Source: an uncultured Pseudomonadota bacterium
GTDB lineage: Bacteria; Myxococcota_A; Polyangia; HGW-17
Assembly (NCBI GenBank): GCA_938004375.1
Contig: CALKWH010000086.1
Coordinates: 1-17,872 of the forward strand
Direction: 5' to 3'
Length of the DNA stretch: 17,872 nt
A program made the translations under genes and the position numbers. This document shows, piece after piece, positions 7,137 through 14,202 of this stretch. The notes under the pieces were generated by a model that worked only from the letters and a program-made list of their open reading frames with translations, made no database searches and was not told the origin of the DNA. Each line of letters opens with the position of its first letter. The first letter of the stretch is position 1.

Positions 7137-9059
7137 ATGCTGACATCCCTGCTGCTGTTGCTGTCCCTCGCGGGGGCGCCGCCCACGATCCGGGAACGCC
7201 TCGCCGCCGCCGACGTCCCCGGGGCCGACGTGGTCATCGTGCACCACGAGGTGCGCACCGAGGTCAAGCCCTCGGGTGCGTCCACCGTCCTCGAGAATAA
7301 ACTGTACAAAGCGCAGACGCTCCAGGGCGCGGCCCGGCTCACCACCCTGCGCTTCGACGTGGATCCCAACACGAACGCGGTGGACATCGTCTCCCTCGGC
7401 TCCTGCCATCCGCGCGGGGGCTGCACCACGATCACCCCCGTGGTCACCGAGGTGCCCCAGCCGGCGGGCTGGATTCTCTGGCGCTTCCGTATGAAGATCG
7501 TGACCATCCCGGCCCTGGAGCCGGGCATGGGCCTGCAGGTCGTCACCCGCAAGCGCGGCTTCCTCATCGCCTACCTGGGCCAGGAGCCGGACGAGGAGTT
7601 CGTGCCCCCCATGCGCGGGCACTTCTACGATCAGATTCTCTTTGGTGACGAGCCGTACCCGGTCCTCGAGAAGGAGTACGTCCTGACCCTGCCCCCGGAC
7701 AAGCGCCTCCACGTGAAGGAGTACAACGGTCCTGTCGCCTCGTCGACCACGTACAACGCCCAGGGCACGACCCACCGCTGGGTCATGCGGGACCTGCCGG
7801 CCTTCGAGCGCGAGCCCATGGCGCCCTTCGAGTCCGACGGGCTGCCCAAGGTCGTGCTGGCCACGGTGCCCGACTGGCAGGCCAAGAGCCGGTGGTTCCA
7901 CGAGGTGAACGAGCAGCAGTTCGAGGCCACGCCCGAGATCCGCGCCAAGGTCGCCGAGCTCCTGCGCGGCGTGACCGCCCGGGAGCAGCAGCTCGCCGTC
8001 CTCACCCGCTGGGTGGCCAACCACATCCGTTACCGCGGCTTCTCGATGGGGAAGGCCGAGGGCTACCTCCTGCACAGCGGCAAGCAGGTGTTCGAGGAGC
8101 GCGCCGGCGTGTGCAAGGACATCGCCTCGATGCTCGTCACCATGCTGCGCGCGGCCGGCTTCACCGCGTATGCCGCGATGACCATGGCCGGCGCCCGCGT
8201 CGAGGCCGAGCCCGCCGACCAGTTCAACCACTCGGTCGTCGCCGTGAAGAACGACGACGGCACCTTCACCATGCTCGATCCGACCTGGGCGCCGCTGGAT
8301 CGCTACGTCTGGAGCCCGGCCGAGCACGAGCAGCACTACGTGATCGGCACCCCGGGGGGCCGCGGCCTCGAGATGATCCCGCCGAGCCGGCCGGAGGACA
8401 ACCTGCTGCGCTTCACCACGGCGGTCCGGTTCAAGGATCCGAAGACCCTTGCGCTGTCCTCCCGGATCGAGGGGCGCGGCACCGCGGACAGTCAGTTGCG
8501 GCGCGCCATCGGCTACGCCCCCGTGGCCGAGCGCGACGCACTGGGCCTCGAGTTCGGGCGGAGGCTCTCCCCCGCGGCCAAGGTCAGCCGGTTCACCTGG
8601 ACCGACCCCTGGAAGTTCGACGCCAACGTGGTCTTCGCGGCCGAGGTGGAGGCGCCCTCGCCCTGGTATCTCGAGGGCCGAAGCTTCACCTGGACCCCGC
8701 TCTCGCTGCAGGCCCTTCCCGAGTACGATCGGCTGCTGCCGCACCTACACCTGAAGCCCAATCCGGCCCGCCGCATGCCGGTGCTGCTGCGCTCCAACGG
8801 GGTGGTCGAGCTCGAGGAGACCTTCACATCCGAGAAGACGCTGACGGTGCGGACCCTGCCGACCCCGGCGCCGATCCGCACACCCGTGGCCGAGCTCACG
8901 TGGAACGTCCGGGTCGAGCCGCGCCGGATCCGCTTCACCGCGCGGCTGCTGCTGCCACAGCGTCGTGTGCCGGTCGCGCAGTACGGCGCCCTGGCGGACA
9001 CCATCGCCGCGTTCAGCCGCCTGGATCGGCTGCGCGTGGAGCTGGAGGTGGGGAAATGA
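7137..9059 (+). CDS. Exported DUF3857/transglutaminase-like protein, intact triad
   Basis: 640 residues. The start at 7137 follows AGGAGGT (7127-7133) closely and gives a short signal peptide (LTSLLLLLSLAGAPP); the open frame extends further upstream but overlaps the preceding lipoprotein. Residues of about 65-230 resemble the DUF3857 beta-sandwich (VPQPAGWILWRFRMK, then PALEPGMGLQVV). A transglutaminase-like core follows at 280-390 with the catalytic set visible: Cys326 in AGVCKD, His365 in FNHSVV and Asp381 in LDPTW. The C-terminal 250 residues form another beta-rich region. In this superfamily the Cys-His-Asp triad usually hydrolyses peptide bonds rather than cross-linking. It probably acts in the periplasm or outer envelope. 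It overlaps the next gene by four bases (ATGA). The substrate is unknown. Confidence 0.85.
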   Translation: MLTSLLLLLSLAGAPPTIRERLAAADVPGADVVIVHHEVRTEVKPSGASTVLENKLYKAQTLQGAARLTTLRFDVDPNTNAVDIVSLGSCHPRGGCTTITPVVTEVPQPAGWILWRFRMKIVTIPALEPGMGLQVVTRKRGFLIAYLGQEPDEEFVPPMRGHFYDQILFGDEPYPVLEKEYVLTLPPDKRLHVKEYNGPVASSTTYNAQGTTHRWVMRDLPAFEREPMAPFESDGLPKVVLATVPDWQAKSRWFHEVNEQQFEATPEIRAKVAELLRGVTAREQQLAVLTRWVANHIRYRGFSMGKAEGYLLHSGKQVFEERAGVCKDIASMLVTMLRAAGFTAYAAMTMAGARVEAEPADQFNHSVVAVKNDDGTFTMLDPTWAPLDRYVWSPAEHEQHYVIGTPGGRGLEMIPPSRPEDNLLRFTTAVRFKDPKTLALSSRIEGRGTADSQLRRAIGYAPVAERDALGLEFGRRLSPAAKVSRFTWTDPWKFDANVVFAAEVEAPSPWYLEGRSFTWTPLSLQALPEYDRLLPHLHLKPNPARRMPVLLRSNGVVELEETFTSEKTLTVRTLPTPAPIRTPVAELTWNVRVEPRRIRFTARLLLPQRRVPVAQYGALADTIAAFSRLDRLRVELEVGK

Positions 9060-11053
9060 GCCGTCCGCTCTTCGCGTTTCTCACCGTCCTTGTCGGGTCC
9101 CTCGTGTCCGCCGGCGCCCCCGCCGCGCCGGCCGAGGGCCAATTGCCGAAGCTGGACGCCCGTGTCCTCTCCGAGCGCTGCACGGTCGCGGTGGTCGTCG
9201 ACGGCCGCGCCGTCACCGAGTGCGCCGTCGAGGAGGAGGTGCACAGCCTGCTCGCCATGGACGTGTTCCTCGATCCCCGGTTCCGCTGGCTCGCCGGCGC
9301 CCAGAAGTTCACCCTGCTCGAGGCGTACACGGTCGCTCCCGGCACCGGAAAGAAGGTCGTGACCCCGCCCCACGCCATCAACGAGGTCACGCCGTTCGGC
9401 GAGGAGCTCACGCCCGGCGCCAGCCCGTGGCGGGAGACCGTCGTGAGCCACGTCGGCGCGGTCCCCGGCTCCCGGGTGGTGCGGCGCTGGCGTCTCGAAG
9501 ACGTCACTGCGCCCGCGCTGCCCCTGGACGTCCGCTTTCCGCTCCAGCGGGTGCGCCCCGTCGACCTGCTCGAGTACCGGTTCACCGGCGTCGCCCACGT
9601 CGCGCTGGTGGATCCCCCCCAGGGCTGCGCCCTCACCGGCGCTCCCCCCGCGGTGACCGTCACCTGCCGCGCCGTCCCCGGCGCCGGCTTCACCGGGGTG
9701 GGCGCCGGTCGCCGTATCGAGTTGACCGACGAGCTGGTCGGTCGCCTGCCCCGCGTCGTGGTGTCGGCATGGAAGGACGCCGCCGCGCTGGCCGCCGTCC
9801 ACCGGGCCTGGCGGTATCTCCCCGCCCCGGCCGGGAAGATGCCCTCGCCCGAGGCTCCGGCCTGGCCCGAGTTCGTGCGCCGGGAGCTCGAGCTCGCGCC
9901 CACGCCGGCCGCCCGCGTCGAGGCCCTGCGCGCCCTGGTCATGACCGCCTTCCGCACCCTGGCCGTGCGCCGCCCGCCCGCCTCCTTCGCCGACGTCCTG
10001 AAGCACCGCGCCGTGACGCCGCTCGAGCGCGCCCTGCTGTTCGAGGCCGCCCTGCTCGCCTTCGTGCCCGAGGTCCGCGCCGTGCGCCGGGTCCGGGCGA
10101 GCGACCACGAGGTCGTCGCCTGGCGGATCCCCTCCCTGGTCGAGTTCCCGAACGCCCTGGTGCGCTTCACCCTCGACGGACGCGAGCTCGTGTTCTCGCC
10201 GGCCTCCGGGCAACTGGGGCCCTGGCCCGGCCTGGCTGCAGGCACCTGGGTGATCGATCCGGCGGCGAAGGACGACCCAGAGCTGGTCTCGGGCGACCGC
10301 GGCCCGCTGCGCGCGCTGCACGCCAAGGCCCAGGTGGACGAGACGCGGATCACTTTCACCGGGCAGGCCACCTGGGAGACCTTCGACGAGGCGCCGACCT
10401 GCGCCCGGATGTTGCCGGCCGCCCTCGGGCGGGTCGAGCGCTGCGAGGTGCTCGAGCGGATGCCGGGCCTGATCCGCGTCGGCTTCACCTCGGTGGCCGA
10501 CCTGGAGAGCGATTCCGCCGCCCTTCAGGCCGGTGGAATCGCCAGGTTTCCGGGGGCCCTCGACCTGCTGGGCCCGCTCTTTCCCGCGGCGCCGCTCCAC
10601 GCCGGGGTCTCCCTGGTGTTCCCCGCCGCCCGCGCCCGTCTGCGCCTGGAGCTCGAGTGGAAGCCCGCGCGCTGGGAGCTCTCGAGGGTGCAGGCCGGCA
10701 CCTGGGTGATCCCGCACCGGGAGCCCATGGGATATGCCGCCGCCACCATCACCCCGGGATGCCAGCAGGGCCTCCACGCGCCCCGCTCGGGCGGGATCGT
10801 CCTCTCCGGTGAGTGTGGACTCGCCCGGCGCTACCACCATGGCCGGGAGGTGAAGCCCGCCGCCGCCCTGGGCTTCGTGGGGAAGGAAGCCTACCGGGAG
10901 AGCCTTCGGGCCGGCACGCAGTTGGCCGCCCGCGCCACCACCCACGCCATGATAGTCCCGTTCGAGGTGTGGCTCCTCCGTCCGCCCGAAAGGCAGGACA
11001 CGACCCCTGGTGCCGTCGCCCCCGTGGTCCGTCCGAAAGGAGCTCCGCGATGA
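9056..11053 (+). CDS. Exported DUF3857-like protein with apparently dead transglutaminase fold
   Basis: 665 residues with a signal peptide (FAFLTVLVGSLVSAGAPA). The start is set by the ATGA overlap with the preceding gene and a GGAGGTG ribosome site. Residues 85-145 follow the DUF3857 pattern (LLEAYTVAPGTGKKV, PPHAINEV, then VPGSRVV). Residues 290-402 line up with the transglutaminase core of the gene before it, but the triad positions differ. Cys becomes Thr321 in AVTPLERALL, His becomes Asn366 in FPNALVRF, and Asp becomes Ser381 in FSPAS. The hydrophobic frame of the fold is kept. This suggests a catalytically inactive partner, perhaps a regulatory or scaffold subunit. No other domain was recognised in the C-terminal 260 residues. 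The alignment is by eye, so family placement is less sure than for its neighbour. Confidence 0.72.
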   Translation: MSRPLFAFLTVLVGSLVSAGAPAAPAEGQLPKLDARVLSERCTVAVVVDGRAVTECAVEEEVHSLLAMDVFLDPRFRWLAGAQKFTLLEAYTVAPGTGKKVVTPPHAINEVTPFGEELTPGASPWRETVVSHVGAVPGSRVVRRWRLEDVTAPALPLDVRFPLQRVRPVDLLEYRFTGVAHVALVDPPQGCALTGAPPAVTVTCRAVPGAGFTGVGAGRRIELTDELVGRLPRVVVSAWKDAAALAAVHRAWRYLPAPAGKMPSPEAPAWPEFVRRELELAPTPAARVEALRALVMTAFRTLAVRRPPASFADVLKHRAVTPLERALLFEAALLAFVPEVRAVRRVRASDHEVVAWRIPSLVEFPNALVRFTLDGRELVFSPASGQLGPWPGLAAGTWVIDPAAKDDPELVSGDRGPLRALHAKAQVDETRITFTGQATWETFDEAPTCARMLPAALGRVERCEVLERMPGLIRVGFTSVADLESDSAALQAGGIARFPGALDLLGPLFPAAPLHAGVSLVFPAARARLRLELEWKPARWELSRVQAGTWVIPHREPMGYAAATITPGCQQGLHAPRSGGIVLSGECGLARRYHHGREVKPAAALGFVGKEAYRESLRAGTQLAARATTHAMIVPFEVWLLRPPERQDTTPGAVAPVVRPKGAPR

Positions 11054-11637
11054 GCGCCCGCGCCGTCCGCCGTCCTCTCCCCCCCGACGATCGTCCGGTG
11101 ATCCGCGCCCAGGTCCACCTGGCCGCCGGCCGTCGCGCCCTGTGGCAGGCGCCGTTGCACCGTCGGTTCGCGGCAGCGCTGTTGGATCTGGTGGTCCTCT
11201 CACCCGTCCTTGCCTTCTGCGCGGTCATCTATGTCCGCTGGTACATGAGCGCGCTCGAGGTTCCCGCCGGCCTGGCCTGGTACGACTTCCTCGCGGTGTG
11301 GCTCGCCTCCCATCTGGGTCGGGCGCTGGGCTTCTGGCTCACCCTGGCGGCTGCCTTCGCCATCGGCCGCTACGTGATCGCTGCCTTCGCCGGGCGCACC
11401 CCGGGCATGGGGCTCCTGCGGCTCGATTACACCACGGCAGCCCACGCCCCGCCGGGTCCCCTGCGCCTGTGCCTGCGCGAGTGGATCGCCATGATCTCCA
11501 TCGCCGCCTTCGGCGTGGGCTGGATCTGGGCGTTGTTCGACGACGCCCACCGCACCCTGGCCGACGTCGTCTCGGGGGTCTATCTCGTTCCCCGCGAGCC
11601 GGGTCGCCCGGGGGATTCGGAGAGCGAATCCGAATAG
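11050..11637 (+). CDS. RDD-family membrane protein
   Basis: 195 residues, starting at the ATGA overlap with the preceding stop and with AAGGAG at 11037-11042. The family signature is present: R39-F-A-A-A-L-L-D46 opening the first helix, GRTPGMGLLRL (115-125) after the second, and FDDAHRTLADVVSGVYLV at the end of the third. Helices lie at about 38-62, 90-113 and 145-163. RDD proteins are poorly understood inner-membrane proteins; some affect ion transport. Gene overlap implies stoichiometric production with the two exported transglutaminase-like proteins, so it may be their membrane partner. The last residues are an acidic Ser/Glu tail. Confidence 0.85.
   Translation: MSARAVRRPLPPDDRPVIRAQVHLAAGRRALWQAPLHRRFAAALLDLVVLSPVLAFCAVIYVRWYMSALEVPAGLAWYDFLAVWLASHLGRALGFWLTLAAAFAIGRYVIAAFAGRTPGMGLLRLDYTTAAHAPPGPLRLCLREWIAMISIAAFGVGWIWALFDDAHRTLADVVSGVYLVPREPGRPGDSESESE
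11613..11631 (+). other. Short hairpin at the end of the RDD gene
   Basis: A perfect 7-bp stem (GGATTCG / CGAATCC) with a five-base loop overlaps the last codons. No T-tract follows, so it is not a standard intrinsic terminator. It could slow 3' exonucleases or simply reflect the Ser-Glu codons. Confidence 0.25.
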
Positions 11638-11644
11638 CGCCGGG

Positions 11645-11807
11645 CACGGTAAGGCACGGACGGCACGGACAAGCACGGACCTGAGCTGCCACGGACCACG
11701 GACAAGAGACACGGACGGACATGGTATCCGACACAGACGCAGCCGGAACGGGGAGTGACAAAGCTTCGTCCGTGAGCGGCGGTCCGTGGTCCGTGGCGGA
11801 TACCATG
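11645..11807. repeat. Intergenic CACGGAC repeat cluster with inverted arms
   Basis: This fills most of the 233-base gap between two convergent genes. Exact CACGGAC copies start at 11655, 11664, 11674, 11690, 11697 and 11710. Inverted copies (GTCCGTG) start at 11768, 11782 and 11789. Two perfect inverted pairs are present: 16 bp at 11688-11703 with 11782-11797, and 11 bp (CATGGTATCCG) at 11720-11730 with 11797-11807. The order is A-B then A'-B', so the two stems cannot nest and would compete or form a pseudoknot. The location suggests a bidirectional terminator or a repeat element. No gene is seen here. Confidence 0.75.
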
Positions 11808-11870
11808 ATGGGTGGTTGAGCGTGTTCCCCCGGGTTTTCGTTTCAATCGAGGGAAGTACTACGCTTCGGG

Positions 11871-14093
11871 CTACTCTTCGGCGGGCTTCTCGTCAGCGGA
11901 CTTCTCTTCGGCGGGCTTCTCTTCGGCGGGCTTCTCTTCGGCGGGCTTCTCGTCAGCGGGCTTCTCGTCCCCGGCCGGGGGCTCGCCGCCATCGCCGCCG
12001 CTGGGGCCGTCCTCCTCCTCGATCTGCCACTGGGCGCCCTTCTTGGCGAGCAGGTAGGCGACCACGCCCAATAGGACGAACATGACCAGGCCGATGACCT
12101 GGCCGCGGCCGCCGGTCAGCCATTTGGCCTCCTCGGGGACCCACTGGCCGCCGCTGGGCACGTACTTGGCGCCCACGCTCAGATAGCGGGCGGGCACGCC
12201 CAGGTTCTGGAGCTGGAGCACGGCCGAGAGGATGCCGATGAGCGCGGCGCCGGCCATCATGCCCGAGGCGATCAGGATGCCCTGGCCCGAGCGGGCGGCG
12301 CGCTCGCGGTCGGTCTTGCCGGAGCGGCCGATGACCCAGGCCGCGAAACCGCCGAGCAGCACGCCCAGGTTGATCTCGAGGGGCAGGTACATGCCCAGGC
12401 CGAAGGCCAGCGCCGGGACCTTGGACATCTCGAGGATGACGGCCACCGCGCCGCCCAGACCGTAGAGCAGGTACGGCAGGGCCTCGCCGGACATCAGGGA
12501 CTTCATGATGGTGGCCATGAGCTTGCCCTGGGGGGCGGCCAGCGGGTTCGGGGTGGTGGCGGTCTTCTCGAAGCCGTAGGACGCCGCCAGCAGCCACATG
12601 GCGATGCCCACCGAGAGGGAGGCCACCACGATGCCGATGAACTTGAAGGTCTGCTGCGTGCGCGGGGTGACGCCCACCCAGTAGCCGATCTTGAGGTCGG
12701 TGATGAAGCCGCCCGCGGTGGACAGGGCGGTGCACACGGCCGCGCCGATGACCAGCGCCAGGTACTGGCCCGGGTCGCCCTTGAGGCCGGCGGCGATGAG
12801 GATGATCGACGAGACGATGAGGGTGATCAGCGTCATGCCCGACACCGGGTTGGTTCCGACGATGGCGATGGCGCGGGCGGCCACGGCCGTGAACAGGAAG
12901 GCGAACACGAAGGTCACGGCCATGGCGACCAGCGCCTGGGTAATGTTCTGGACCAGGAAGAAGTAGAACAGGCCCAACACCAGGATGAGCACGCCCTCGG
13001 CGAGGAGCACCAACTTGGGATCCACGTCGCGGTCGGTGCGGGGCAGATCGAGGTGGGCGTCCTTCTTGCCGGCCAGCGCCTTGAAGCCCAGGCTGAACGA
13101 GCCGACGATGATGCGCGACATCTTGAGGATGCTGATCAGGCCTGCAGTGGCGATGGCGCCGATGCCGATGGGCTGCACGTAGGCCTTGAAGATGGTGAAC
13201 GTGTCCATGTCGCGGATGAGCATCTTGGCGCCGCCGGAGAGGGGGGCGTGGGGGATGATCACGTCGGTGTGCTGGCCGATGTAGTACACGAGCGGGATGA
13301 GCACCAGGAACGACAGCAGCGAGCCGGCGGCGATGACGGCGGCATAGCGCAGGCCGATGATGACGCCCAGGCCGAAGAGCGCGGCCAGCGCGTCGATCTT
13401 GAGGGTGATGTGCCGCTTCGCCGCGGCCAGTCCGGTCTTGCCCAGCAGCGTGGAGGACGAGAGCGTGTAGTTCCACAATTTGACCGTGGTGGCCAGAAAG
13501 TCGAACAGCGCGCCGATGCCGGTGGCGGCGATGAGGATGAGCCCGCTCTTGGAGGCGCCCTGGGCCTCGCCCTGCACGATGATCTCGGTGGTGGCAGTGG
13601 CCTCGGGGAAGGGCAGGTGTCCGTGCATCTCGGCGACAAAGTAGCGGCGCAGCGGGATCAGCAGCACGATCCCTAAAAAGCCGCCCAGCGTCGAGGAGAC
13701 GATGATGTGGAACATGTTGGGGTTGAGCTTGTTGATGTAGAGCGCGGGCAGCGTGAAGACCACGCCCGCGACGACCACGCCCGAGCCCGCGCCGATGCTC
13801 TGGATCATGACATTCTCTGAGATGGTGTTGGGCCGGCGATGGAGCGTCTTGCCCAGGAACACCGCGAGGATGGCGATGGGGATGGCCGCCTCGATGACGT
13901 TGCCGGTGAGCAGCCCGAGGTAGGCCGCGGCGAAGGTAAAGATGATGTTCAGCGCGATGCCGTAGACGAACACGCGGGGGGAGATCTCGATGATGCTCTT
14001 CTCCGCGGGCACGATGGGGACGTAGGCCTCGCCGGGGTTGAGAACCCGGTAGGCGTTGTCGGGGAGGACCTTCTTTCCGGCGGCGTGTTCCAT
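11871..14093 (-). CDS. OPT-family oligopeptide transporter with acidic repeat tail
   Basis: 740-residue polytopic membrane protein, about 14-16 helices. Family marks include ENVMIQSIGAGSG (93-105) and LPFPEATATTEI (160-171), both typical of bacterial OPT transporters, which take up peptides or metal-chelate compounds driven by the proton gradient. The start at 14093 has GAGGAG seven bases upstream. After the last helix (about 670-690) comes a cytoplasmic-type tail rich in Glu, Gly and Pro. It ends in six five-residue repeats, EKPA[DE], at 710-739. That tail is not part of the usual family and is probably lineage-specific. The gene lies 109 bases downstream of the response regulator gene on the same strand. 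The regulator might share its transcript, but no functional link is proven. The substrate cannot be told from sequence. Confidence 0.92.
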   Translation of the reverse strand: MEHAAGKKVLPDNAYRVLNPGEAYVPIVPAEKSIIEISPRVFVYGIALNIIFTFAAAYLGLLTGNVIEAAIPIAILAVFLGKTLHRRPNTISENVMIQSIGAGSGVVVAGVVFTLPALYINKLNPNMFHIIVSSTLGGFLGIVLLIPLRRYFVAEMHGHLPFPEATATTEIIVQGEAQGASKSGLILIAATGIGALFDFLATTVKLWNYTLSSSTLLGKTGLAAAKRHITLKIDALAALFGLGVIIGLRYAAVIAAGSLLSFLVLIPLVYYIGQHTDVIIPHAPLSGGAKMLIRDMDTFTIFKAYVQPIGIGAIATAGLISILKMSRIIVGSFSLGFKALAGKKDAHLDLPRTDRDVDPKLVLLAEGVLILVLGLFYFFLVQNITQALVAMAVTFVFAFLFTAVAARAIAIVGTNPVSGMTLITLIVSSIILIAAGLKGDPGQYLALVIGAAVCTALSTAGGFITDLKIGYWVGVTPRTQQTFKFIGIVVASLSVGIAMWLLAASYGFEKTATTPNPLAAPQGKLMATIMKSLMSGEALPYLLYGLGGAVAVILEMSKVPALAFGLGMYLPLEINLGVLLGGFAAWVIGRSGKTDRERAARSGQGILIASGMMAGAALIGILSAVLQLQNLGVPARYLSVGAKYVPSGGQWVPEEAKWLTGGRGQVIGLVMFVLLGVVAYLLAKKGAQWQIEEEDGPSGGDGGEPPAGDEKPADEKPAEEKPAEEKPAEEKSADEKPAEE
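11877..11966 (-). repeat. Six 15-bp in-frame repeats encoding EKPA[DE]
   Basis: Six near-identical 15-bp units at the 3' end of the OPT gene encode EKPAD, EKPAE (three times), EKSAD and EKPAE. The DNA similarity is high enough to suggest recent slippage or unequal crossover, so copy number may vary between strains. Confidence 0.9.
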
Positions 14094-14164
14094 GGTGCGT
14101 CTCCTCAGGGTGCGGCGCGCGGGCGCCGATCGGGGATGGACTTCAAACTGCGGAAGTAAGTTAC

Positions 14165-14192
14165 CCTATATGGACCGTCGGAATCAATACAA
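14165..14192 (-). promoter_or_regulatory. Possible promoter for the OPT gene
   Basis: The 109-base gap before the OPT gene contains an AT-rich island. On the minus strand, TTGTAT (14192-14187) and TATAGG (14170-14165) are 16 bases apart. Matches are only 3 and 4 of 6, so this is a candidate. The compositional dip is the stronger hint that the gene has its own promoter. Confidence 0.35.
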
Positions 14193-14202
14193 TACTTGAT
14201 GA

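Noticed and set aside
8513..11203. An 896-codon open frame antisense to the transglutaminase operon
   Set aside because: It spans two real gene junctions on the other strand and has shadow composition; the sense genes have signal peptides and domain motifs.
11638..11870. A mobile element in the convergent gap
   Set aside because: Inverted repeats are present but there is no transposase, no target duplication and no room for a gene; described as a repeat cluster instead.
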